A stretch of 12,922 bases of DNA from CAZSVE01 sp964610175 (GTDB taxonomy: Bacteria > Pseudomonadota > Gammaproteobacteria > HK1), in NCBI GenBank assembly GCA_964610175.1, contig CAZSVE010000085.1:1-12922 (forward strand), read 5' to 3'. Numbering within the stretch: position 1 is the first letter of the stretch; each line of letters starts with the position of its first letter. The notes under the pieces were generated by a model. That model worked only from the letters and a program-made list of their open reading frames with translations. It was not told the origin of the DNA and searched no databases. Below, piece by piece: positions 1-6,852 of the stretch. Position numbers and translations under genes: made by a program.

Positions 1-77
1 TCAACCGGGGCACCTCTCTATCAGCTCGGATGCACAGCCGCCATTCCTTCTACCAGCTCATGCCTTGTCGGTTCGAG

Positions 78-93
78 GCGAAGCTAGCTTCGC
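78..93. repeat. Perfect 16-bp palindrome
   Basis: GCGAAGCT followed directly by its exact reverse complement AGCTTCGC, with no loop. There is no T-run after it, so it does not look like an intrinsic terminator. A loop-free perfect palindrome fits a dimeric regulator site or a recombination site better than an RNA hairpin. Its function is unknown. Confidence 0.6.
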
Positions 94-222
94 TAGAGTA
101 AAGTACTTGCTGGATGATGGTGGATTGCTTCGGGTGCATGTCACTGAGCTTTGTAGATTTTGGAACTGTAATGCCGGTTGAAGGGGGTACTGCTAATTTT
201 GACCTGTATCAAAGTGATCTCG

Positions 223-251
223 TTGCATTTTCTATATTGAAATATCATAAT
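223..251 (+). promoter_or_regulatory. Possible sigma70-type promoter upstream of rnfB
   Basis: TTGCAT (223-228) and CATAAT (246-251) are separated by 17 bp and lie in AT-rich sequence about 210 bp before rnfB. Each hexamer differs from the consensus at one or two positions. The prediction rests on sequence match only; the leader would be long. Confidence 0.3.
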
Positions 252-459
252 CTTCTGGAGAACTATCTTGGTATCGAAGTATCACTATGCTACTTGTGTG
301 GTATTCGAAGATAGTGTGAGCAGCGCTTATCCGAAGTTTATCGATGATAATGTACTGCACATCGGAGCTGTGTAGATATGGTTAGGATAAGGGAGAGATG
401 GCGTTGCTTGTAACTAAAAATATGTTTTCCACATACATCCACGACACGTAAAGAAGTAT

Positions 460-1338
460 TTGATTGTGACTCCTCTTCTAAGCATCGGTTTGGCAGTTTT
501 CTTTATGGCTGGTTTGGGCGTGATCCTTGCGGGCGTGCTTGCGGTGGCGAATCGTAAGCTTTATGTCTACGAGGATCCTCGTATTGATGAAGTAGAGGAG
601 ATGCTTCCTCATGCCAATTGTGGTGCTTGTACAAAACCTGGGTGTCGTCCATTTGCTGAAGCACTAGTCAAAGGTGAGCTTGATCCTGGGTTGTGTACCC
701 CTAATTCTAGGGAGATGACTGAGGCTATTGCTGGTTTTTTGGGTGTTGAGATAGGGAAGCGTGAGAAGCGTGTTGCCCGTTTGGCTTGTGCCGGTGGTGA
801 GCATGTGGCCTATTTCCGGGCAGAATATGCGGGGTTGAAATCTTGTCGTGCTGCGGCGTTGGTGTCAGGCGGTGGTAAGGGGTGTACGTGGGGTTGCTTG
901 GGATTGGGAGATTGTGAAAGCGTTTGTGAGTTCGACGCTATCCATATGGATAAGTTTGGTTTGCCTGTCGTAGAGGAAGACAGGTGCGTTGCTTGTGACG
1001 ATTGTGTACAGGTTTGTCCCAAGGACCTTTTTGAAATTCATCCTGTTAGCCATAAGCTGTGGGTGGCGTGTAAGAGTCTTTCTTCGGGGGATGAAGCGGA
1101 GCAGGAATGTGAGGTTGCGTGTACTGCTTGTGCGCGTTGTGTTGTTGATTCCCCAGAAGGCCTTATTGAGATCAAGAATAATCTTGCGGTAATCGATTAT
1201 GCGAAAAATGATCTTGCATCCAGAGTTGCCATTGAGCGTTGCCCTACTGGGGCTATCGTTTGGCTTGAGGATAAGAAAGCCATAAAGGGAGCCGGTGCTA
1301 AAAAGATTGTTCGTATGGAGCCGCTTCCAAGGGGGTAG
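460..1338 (+). CDS. rnfB: Rnf complex subunit RnfB, long form with reduced cluster set
   Basis: RnfB is the cytoplasmic Fe-S entry subunit of Rnf and takes electrons from ferredoxin. The N-terminus (about 5-30) is one hydrophobic anchor. It is followed by the four-Cys FeS domain (C54, C57, C62, C79), then the RnfB signature CTWGCLGLGDC with C142, C146, C152 and C156, and a second motif C176/C179/C182/C186. A third ferredoxin-like unit (about 217-269) keeps C221, C224, C227 and C261 but has S231 where the fourth Cys of motif one should be, and has lost the CxxCxxC of motif two. I count about four 4Fe-4S clusters. At 292 residues it resembles the long clostridial/Bacteroidetes type, not the ~190-residue enterobacterial RsxB. 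The start is TTG 460 or GTG 466; AAAGAAG at 450-456 is better spaced for GTG 466 (290 residues). It is the first gene of the rnf cluster. Confidence 0.93.
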   Translation: MIVTPLLSIGLAVFFMAGLGVILAGVLAVANRKLYVYEDPRIDEVEEMLPHANCGACTKPGCRPFAEALVKGELDPGLCTPNSREMTEAIAGFLGVEIGKREKRVARLACAGGEHVAYFRAEYAGLKSCRAAALVSGGGKGCTWGCLGLGDCESVCEFDAIHMDKFGLPVVEEDRCVACDDCVQVCPKDLFEIHPVSHKLWVACKSLSSGDEAEQECEVACTACARCVVDSPEGLIEIKNNLAVIDYAKNDLASRVAIERCPTGAIVWLEDKKAIKGAGAKKIVRMEPLPRG

Positions 1339-1501
1339 CGTGGGGGGGGGAAGGGTGCTTTTCCTATATCTTTGAAATTAAAGTGGTATTCTGCTTTATG
1401 TCAAGAAATCAGCTCGTCAGTTGAAGTAGCCGCAGTGGCATTGTTTGATGTAGGACTACACAGAATTTTTCAAATATAAATTTATTGAAGAGTCGTTTGC
1501 G

Positions 1502-4500
1502 ATGAAAAAGAAGGATCAACAGATTAAATATCCCGGTATCCGCATGTCGATGGATGGCAACACCGCCGTAATCATGTGCGAACGCGAAGCCAGCGATGCG
1601 GCTGGTGCCTATCCTATTACACCATCGACTCAGATGGGTGAGTATTGGGCGGAAGAAACCGCCAAGGGGCATGTCAATATTTCCGGTCGGCCGCTTATTT
1701 TTATTGAGCCAGAGGGCGAGCATGCCGCAGCTAGCGTAACCGCTGGTATGTCCATGTCGGGTTTGCGGGCAACGAACTTCTCTTCGGGGCAGGGCATCGT
1801 TTACATGCACGAGTCCCTATATGGCGCCGTCGGTAAGCGACTTCCCTATTTGCTCAACATCGGTTGTCGCGCCATTACCAAAACCACGCTCAATGTGCAT
1901 TCCGCTCACGATGACTACTTCGCTATTGATGATGTGGGGTTTTTCCAGGTGTTGGGAAAGAGCGCCCAGGAAGCCGTCGACCTCAATATGATATCTCGCA
2001 AGATTGCCGAGTTGTCCTTGACGCCGGGCGCCGTTGGACAAGACGGATTCCTTACCACGCATCTCATCGAATCCATCCAGGTTCCAGAGCGGGAACTCGT
2101 CGCCGAGTTCCTGGGTAAGCCGGAAGATATCATCGATTCGCCGACTCCCGCGCAAAGAATGATATATGGCGAAAAGCGTCGTCGAGTTCCTGTCGTATGG
2201 GATGTGGATAATCCAGTTCTCTCCGGTGGTGTTCAGAATCAGGACGGATACATGCAATCCGTGGCCGCCCAGCGTCCGTTCTTCTTTGAGCACATTCCCG
2301 CCATTACCGACCAGTGCATGGATGAGTTTTATGAATTGACGGGACGTCGTTATCATCGCATCGTCACATACCGCGCCAATGATGCCGATTATCTTATTAT
2401 TGGCATGGGAAGCATGTTGGTGCAGGCGGAAGCCGTGGCCGACTATCTGCGGGAAACGCGAGGGATCAAGGTTGGTGTCGTGAATATCATCATGTGGCGC
2501 CCTTTCCCCGGGGAGCTTATTGCCAAGGTTGTTCGTGGGCGTAAAGGCGTAGTGGTCCTTGAGCGCACGGATCAGCCACTTGCAGCGGATCTTCCCTTGA
2601 TGTGCGAAGTTCGAGACGCCGTCGCGAAGTGTGTGGAAAATGGCACCATTGGCAGGAAGGATCCCGTACCTCATCCCGCCTATCCGGCCTATAGTAAGCC
2701 GCAAAATGATGTTTCCCCCATGTATTCGGGTGCTTATGGCTTGGGAAGCCGTGACCTGCAGCCGGAAGCTCTCATAGGCGCTGTCGAGAATATGTTGCCG
2801 GATGGGAAGCGTAGAAGGTTTTTCTATCTCTCCATCGACTTTATTCGTGACGAGGCGTTCACGCCCAAGCAGGAGATCCATCAACAAAATGTTCTCGATC
2901 TCTACCCGAACATAAAAGAATATGCCATTCGTGGGAGTGAGAATCCCAATCTGATGCCCAAGGGGGCAATCACCGTTCGCTTTCATTCCGTTGGTGGTTG
3001 GGGAGCCATTACCACTGGTAAGAACTTGGCGATGACCCTCTTCGATTTGTTGGATTACGATGTAAAAGCCAACCCGAAGTATGGCTCGGAGAAGAAAGGG
3101 CAGCCTACCACCTATTATATGGCGGCAGCACCGGAAGAGATTCGGCTTAACTGCGATCTTTACTTTGTTGACGTGGTTTTGTCTCCCGACCCGAATGTAT
3201 TTTTGCATTCCAATCCGCTCGCTGGTCTGAAAAGGGGAGGGGTGTTCGTATACCAAACCGAATTAGAAACGCCGGAAGAAGTTTGGAAATCCTTTCCAAC
3301 CCATGCCCAGCAGTTCATGGTGGATAACGAAATCCGCGTATATTATCTGGATGCTTTCAAGATTGCTCGAGATGAAGCATCGGATGTCGAACTCCAATTC
3401 CGTATGCAGGGAATCGCTTTCCAAGGTGCATTCTTCGCCTCATCGCCCGTAATGGAAAATGCGGGGCTTACCGATGAAAAGCTGTTCCAGGCCATTCGTG
3501 ATCAATTGCAGGATAAGTTTGGCGGTAAAGGGGCGCGGGTAGTCGAGGACAACCTTCGTGTTGTGCGGCGAGGCTTTGAGCAACTAACCGAAATCAAGGA
3601 TAAGCATGTCCTTGCGCCAGAAGGTGATGCGCTTAAGAAGCATGATATGCCTATTATGCTCAAGATGTTGCCGGCAGGGAGCGACCCGAAAACTGACATT
3701 CACCGCTTTTGGGAGCAAACGGGAAGCTTCTATCTTTCGGGGAGAGGTAATGAGAATCTTGCTGATCCATTTAATGCATTGAGCCTTATCCCGGCGAGTA
3801 CTGGTATTTATCGGGATATGACGATGATTCGTTTTGAGCATCCAGTGTGGATTCCGGAAAAATGCACTGCATGTAGTGATTGTTTTGCTATTTGTCCCGA
3901 CTCGGCGATTCCGGGTTTGGTAAATACTTTTAGTGAGGTATTTGAGACTGCTATTAAGCGAATAGAAAAGCAAGGGAAGGAAGTTAAACATCTGCGGAAG
4001 GCAGTACGCGTTATGGAGAAGAAACTGCGGGAAGCTGCAGATATGGCTGAGGATCCGATACTCAATGTACGTCCCTTATTGATTGATGCTATTTCGGCCA
4101 CTATAAGTGATTCGGGTGTGGTTGGTTCGGATGAACAGCAGGATCTTCAACAGGAGTTTGAATGGTTTAAGAATTCTATGGGGAATTTTCAGTTTTCCCT
4201 AGTAAGGCCTTACTATCATCAGAAGGAAGCTAAAGTTAAAGGTAGCGGTGGGCTTTTTTCCATAACAATCAATCCTTATACCTGCAAAGGCTGTATGGAG
4301 TGTGTTACCGTCTGTGATGATGATGCTCTTCAGATTGTAAAGCAAACTCCTGACTCGATAGAAGTGCTTCGTCGTGATTGGGAATTCTGGCTCGACTTGC
4401 CAACTACATCGCCTGATTATATTCGGATCGATGATATAGACGAAAAGATTGGGGCGTTGGAGACCATGTTGCTTGACAAGAAAGCCTATTGGTCTATGGA

Positions 4501-6493
4501 TTCTGGTGATGGAGCTTGTAATGGCTGTGGTGAGAAAACATCTATACATTTGCTTACAGCTACAGTTACGGCTCTGTTGCAAGGGAGAATAAAACGGCAT
4601 TTAGAGCACATTGATTATTTAATCCATAATTTAGAAAAAGATGTCCGCTTAAAGCTTGCCGATACTATGGATTTGGGTGATGTTTCAGCTATAGAGCGAG
4701 CGATAGATGAGCATAAGGATATCGATCTTACTCTTTCTAATCTCTCTGGTGCCCTTGATAAAGGTAAAGGTAGTCAGCCTCTTGATAGGGAATGGCTTAA
4801 ATGGGTGACGAATGTTCTTGAAGATTTGAAACAGCTTAAGTGGCGGTATGTTGCAGGAACGAGTAATAGAGGGCGTGCGGATCTTGGTTTTATCAACGCA
4901 ACCGGTTGTACTTCCGTATACGGATCCACCTTCCCGTTCAATCCGTATCCGTTCCCTTGGGCGAGCCACCTTTTTCAGGATGCTCCGTCGGTCGCGATGG
5001 GTCTTTTCTCTGGTCATATGGCTAAGATGGCCAAAGGTTTTAGGGCGATTCGTAGAGCGGAGCTGGAGCTTCAAGGGAAAGAATCCTTCGATAAGATCGA
5101 AGAGAAGTTTACCTATTTCGATTGGCGAAAGTTCACCGACGATGAGTTTAAGCTTTGCCCTCCAGTAGTTGCTGTGGGTGGTGATGGAGCCATGTATGAT
5201 ATTGGTTTCCAAAACCTGTCGCGCGCGCTCATGACAGGAATGCCAATCAAGGTATTTGTTTTGGATACTCAGGCTTATTCCAATACCGGTGGGCAGGCGT
5301 GTACGTCGGGGTTCATTAGTCAGGTAGCCGATATGACGCCATACGGGCCTGTTTGGCGTGGCAAGGAAGAGACGCGAAAGGAGATGACTCTCATAAGCAT
5401 GGCCCACAGGACTACTTATACCGCCAATGCAGCGATCAGTAATTATACCCATCTGATTGAAAGCTATATTGATGGGTTGAATTCCCGCAGACCCGCGCTT
5501 TGGAATGTATATGCGCCATGTCAACCGGAACATGCGATTGCGGATGATGTTTCGGAATTGCAAAGCAAGCTTGCCGTCGAATCGCGCGCTTACCCATTGG
5601 CGATTTTCGATCCTGATGCCGGTGAGACGTGGGATGAATGTCTATCGCTGGCTGGGAATCCGGCCCTTGATGAGGATTGGCCTACTTACAAGCTGGAATA
5701 TGAGGATCAGCGTGGCAAAAAAGATTCTATGAGTTTGCCTATGACCTTTGCTGATTTTGCTCTAACAGAAGGTCGTTTCCGTAAAAGCTTTCGGGTAGCT
5801 CCTCAGGATACGTGGAATGAAAATATGATTCCTCTTGCGGAATTTATTGATATACCCAAGGAAGATCGTGAGGGGATGTTTCCCTTTGTGTGGGCAGTAG
5901 ATGGAGAGAGCCATTTAATGCGCGTTATTTGTGCTGAAGAGATGGTGGTTTCTACTGAGGAACGCCGTAACAATTGGCGTGTAATGAAGGGGATTGCTGG
6001 TGAGCTATCTAAGGAAGAGCTTGAGCAAGTTGATGTAGAGCAAGTTGCTCAACAGGTGCGTATGGATCTGGCTCAGAAACTTACTGCGGGTTTATTATCG
6101 CTTGTAGCAGGTACGGGTAGTCCTGATAGTGGCGTCTTCTCGGCGAAGGCAGCTGAAGTGCTATCTAGTTCTCCAGGAGCACCACCGGCGGCTACTGGTG
6201 GTGAAATAGCTGAAGCAGCTGTTGTTGCTGCTGGGGCTGATGGCTATCAGCCTGTCTGGGTTGATTCATCGATTTGCACAAGCTGTGATGAGTGTATTGA
6301 GATCAATCCGAAGATTTTTGCCTATAATGATGATAATAAGGCTATTGTTATTAATCCTAAGGGTGGATCTTATAAGGATATTGTGCGTTCTGCAGAGAAG
6401 TGCCCAGTTGATTGTATTCATCCAGGGATACCGTGGGATCAAAGCGAGAAGGGATTGGATAAGCTTATTAAGAGAGCGGAAAAATATCAGTAG
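1502..6493 (+). CDS. Giant single-chain pyruvate/2-oxoacid:ferredoxin oxidoreductase (PFOR/NifJ-like)
   Basis: This is a TPP- and Fe-S-dependent enzyme interconverting a 2-oxoacid plus CoA with acyl-CoA, CO2 and reduced ferredoxin; pyruvate is the likely but unproven substrate. Domains in order: I with YPITPS (T40) and R123; II about 240-430; III (gamma-like) with VGGWG near 497 and YGSE at 527-530; a 2x[4Fe-4S] domain with C788/791/794/798 and C928/931/934/938; the TPP domain with C1006, C1009, C1136 and C1340 as proximal-cluster ligands, GDG at 1227-1229 and SNTGGQ at 1260-1265. It then has an Ala/Pro-rich linker (about 1538-1588) and an extra mono-cluster ferredoxin domain (C1592, C1595, C1598, C1634). 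The usual length is about 1200 residues; the excess comes from a helical insert at about 800-920, a second at about 1025-1125, and the C-terminal extension. A modest GAAGAG Shine-Dalgarno lies 9 nt before the ATG. Base composition is strongly mosaic along the gene. Confidence 0.9.
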   Translation: MKKKDQQIKYPGIRMSMDGNTAVIMCEREASDAAGAYPITPSTQMGEYWAEETAKGHVNISGRPLIFIEPEGEHAAASVTAGMSMSGLRATNFSSGQGIVYMHESLYGAVGKRLPYLLNIGCRAITKTTLNVHSAHDDYFAIDDVGFFQVLGKSAQEAVDLNMISRKIAELSLTPGAVGQDGFLTTHLIESIQVPERELVAEFLGKPEDIIDSPTPAQRMIYGEKRRRVPVVWDVDNPVLSGGVQNQDGYMQSVAAQRPFFFEHIPAITDQCMDEFYELTGRRYHRIVTYRANDADYLIIGMGSMLVQAEAVADYLRETRGIKVGVVNIIMWRPFPGELIAKVVRGRKGVVVLERTDQPLAADLPLMCEVRDAVAKCVENGTIGRKDPVPHPAYPAYSKPQNDVSPMYSGAYGLGSRDLQPEALIGAVENMLPDGKRRRFFYLSIDFIRDEAFTPKQEIHQQNVLDLYPNIKEYAIRGSENPNLMPKGAITVRFHSVGGWGAITTGKNLAMTLFDLLDYDVKANPKYGSEKKGQPTTYYMAAAPEEIRLNCDLYFVDVVLSPDPNVFLHSNPLAGLKRGGVFVYQTELETPEEVWKSFPTHAQQFMVDNEIRVYYLDAFKIARDEASDVELQFRMQGIAFQGAFFASSPVMENAGLTDEKLFQAIRDQLQDKFGGKGARVVEDNLRVVRRGFEQLTEIKDKHVLAPEGDALKKHDMPIMLKMLPAGSDPKTDIHRFWEQTGSFYLSGRGNENLADPFNALSLIPASTGIYRDMTMIRFEHPVWIPEKCTACSDCFAICPDSAIPGLVNTFSEVFETAIKRIEKQGKEVKHLRKAVRVMEKKLREAADMAEDPILNVRPLLIDAISATISDSGVVGSDEQQDLQQEFEWFKNSMGNFQFSLVRPYYHQKEAKVKGSGGLFSITINPYTCKGCMECVTVCDDDALQIVKQTPDSIEVLRRDWEFWLDLPTTSPDYIRIDDIDEKIGALETMLLDKKAYWSMDSGDGACNGCGEKTSIHLLTATVTALLQGRIKRHLEHIDYLIHNLEKDVRLKLADTMDLGDVSAIERAIDEHKDIDLTLSNLSGALDKGKGSQPLDREWLKWVTNVLEDLKQLKWRYVAGTSNRGRADLGFINATGCTSVYGSTFPFNPYPFPWASHLFQDAPSVAMGLFSGHMAKMAKGFRAIRRAELELQGKESFDKIEEKFTYFDWRKFTDDEFKLCPPVVAVGGDGAMYDIGFQNLSRALMTGMPIKVFVLDTQAYSNTGGQACTSGFISQVADMTPYGPVWRGKEETRKEMTLISMAHRTTYTANAAISNYTHLIESYIDGLNSRRPALWNVYAPCQPEHAIADDVSELQSKLAVESRAYPLAIFDPDAGETWDECLSLAGNPALDEDWPTYKLEYEDQRGKKDSMSLPMTFADFALTEGRFRKSFRVAPQDTWNENMIPLAEFIDIPKEDREGMFPFVWAVDGESHLMRVICAEEMVVSTEERRNNWRVMKGIAGELSKEELEQVDVEQVAQQVRMDLAQKLTAGLLSLVAGTGSPDSGVFSAKAAEVLSSSPGAPPAATGGEIAEAAVVAAGADGYQPVWVDSSICTSCDECIEINPKIFAYNDDNKAIVINPKGGSYKDIVRSAEKCPVDCIHPGIPWDQSEKGLDKLIKRAEKYQ

Positions 6494-6503
6494 TAGTTCT
6501 CTA

Positions 6504-6555
6504 CGCTTTTTCCGGCGAGGCTGCGTTCGGGAAAAGCGGCTCTCCCTCGGAGAGC
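6504..6555 (+). terminator. Tandem hairpins just after the PFOR stop codon
   Basis: The first hairpin pairs 6504-6514 (CGCTTTTTCCG) with 6528-6538 (CGGGAAAAGCG), 11 pairs including one G-U, with a 13-nt loop. The second abuts it: 6539-6545 (GCTCTCC) pairs perfectly with 6549-6555 around a 3-nt loop. No T-run follows immediately; the nearest is TTTTCTTT at about 6590. This could be a 3'-end stabiliser, a processing site or a weak terminator of the PFOR message. Confidence 0.4.
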
Positions 6556-6650
6556 AGCAAGGATTGGGGGCGGATATTACCAAACGCTGTTTTCTTTACT
6601 AACATGTTTGTATGTAGAGAGGCGGTGCTAAGCGTCTAATATCTATATAT

Positions 6651-6680
6651 GGAGGACTGCCCATGTATAATATAAACTAA
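6651..6680 (+). other. Five-codon leader mini-ORF (MYNIN) with an ideal Shine-Dalgarno
   Basis: GGAGG (6651-6655) sits 7 nt before ATG 6663, followed by TAT AAT ATA AAC and TAA (6678-6680). This ribosome site is better than those of most real genes in the window. The peptide has no run of a regulatory amino acid such as Trp or His, so classical attenuation is not indicated; chance remains possible. Confidence 0.25.
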
Positions 6681-6713
6681 TAAGCTAAATAAGCCTTGAT
6701 GCTTTTTTCTCCT

Positions 6714-6775
6714 CAGGGATGCCGTCTCTTTTTCTCATATATTATGGGAGGAGGGGCATTCCTGAATTTCTTTTT
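6714..6775 (+). terminator. Possible intrinsic terminator or attenuator before rnfC
   Basis: 6714-6723 (CAGGGATGCC) pairs with 6755-6764 (GGCATTCCTG), 10 pairs with one G-U, followed at 6767-6775 by TTTCTTTTT. The loop is long (31 nt), which weakens the case, though it may fold internally. Confidence 0.3.
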
Positions 6776-6795
6776 CATGTATTAGGATGGGGTTC

Positions 6796-6815
6796 GTCTT
6801 CCAAGGGGGGAAGAC
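6796..6815 (+). promoter_or_regulatory. Hairpin overlapping an anti-Shine-Dalgarno in the rnfC leader
   Basis: 6796-6802 (GTCTTCC) pairs perfectly with 6809-6815 (GGAAGAC) around a 6-nt loop. Its 3' end overlaps ACCTCC at 6814-6819, the exact complement of GGAGGT at 6949-6954. Hairpin and Shine-Dalgarno sequestration would compete for the same bases, as in a translational switch. This is inferred from complementarity only. Confidence 0.25.
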
Positions 6816-6852
6816 CTCCGTAGTGCCTAAGCTTGCTTAATCAACTTGATGT

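Larger units (their letters stand above)
1..459. other. Upstream region without a confident gene
   Basis: No recognisable gene lies here. On the plus strand one frame is open from base 2 to a TGA at 179-181 (59 codons, including the segment KYLLDDGGLLRVHVTEL), which could be the 3' end of a gene that starts outside the window, but I recognise no family. A second frame is open from base 3 to a TAA near 101. A 66-codon frame at 114-314 has no convincing Shine-Dalgarno and an unremarkable composition. Bases 1-100 are visibly GC-richer than 200-460. The rest probably holds the rnfB promoter and 5' leader. Confidence 0.4.
6494..6852 (+). other. Structured 359-bp intergenic leader between the PFOR gene and rnfC
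   Basis: No protein gene is evident. The stretch holds, in order, two adjacent hairpins (6504-6538 and 6539-6555), a five-codon mini-ORF with an ideal Shine-Dalgarno (6651-6680), a long-loop hairpin with a U-rich tail (6714-6775), and a perfect 7-bp hairpin (6796-6815) overlapping an ACCTCC (6814-6819) complementary to the strong Shine-Dalgarno GGAGGT at 6949-6954. Together this looks like a regulated 5' leader for rnfC or a partial transcription barrier. I do not recognise a known riboswitch class. Confidence 0.4.

Noticed and set aside
2..181. Possible 3' end of an upstream gene (59 open codons)
   Set aside because: It is not excluded, but one open frame of this length is expected fairly often by chance, other frames are also open over bases 1-100, and I recognise no family. 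It is mentioned under the upstream region only.
114..314. A 66-codon frame upstream of rnfB
   Set aside because: It has no convincing Shine-Dalgarno, no recognisable motif, and it runs through the region containing the putative promoter.
1817..3256. A 479-codon open frame on the minus strand
   Set aside because: It lies wholly inside the PFOR gene, has no recognisable family content, and its openness follows from the GC-rich, C-ending codon use of the sense frame.
4848..5168. A 106-codon plus-strand frame inside the PFOR gene
   Set aside because: It is an overlapping frame shift of a clearly conserved coding region, with no independent signals.
4685..5563. A 292-codon open frame on the minus strand
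   Set aside because: It is antisense to the conserved TPP domain, and its translation is Arg/Ile-rich and resembles no protein family.
1502..6493. Frameshift or artificial fusion of a PFOR gene with neighbouring genes
   Set aside because: The frame is continuous, all catalytic and cluster motifs occur in the right order, and the extra segments are complete, cysteine-consistent domains.
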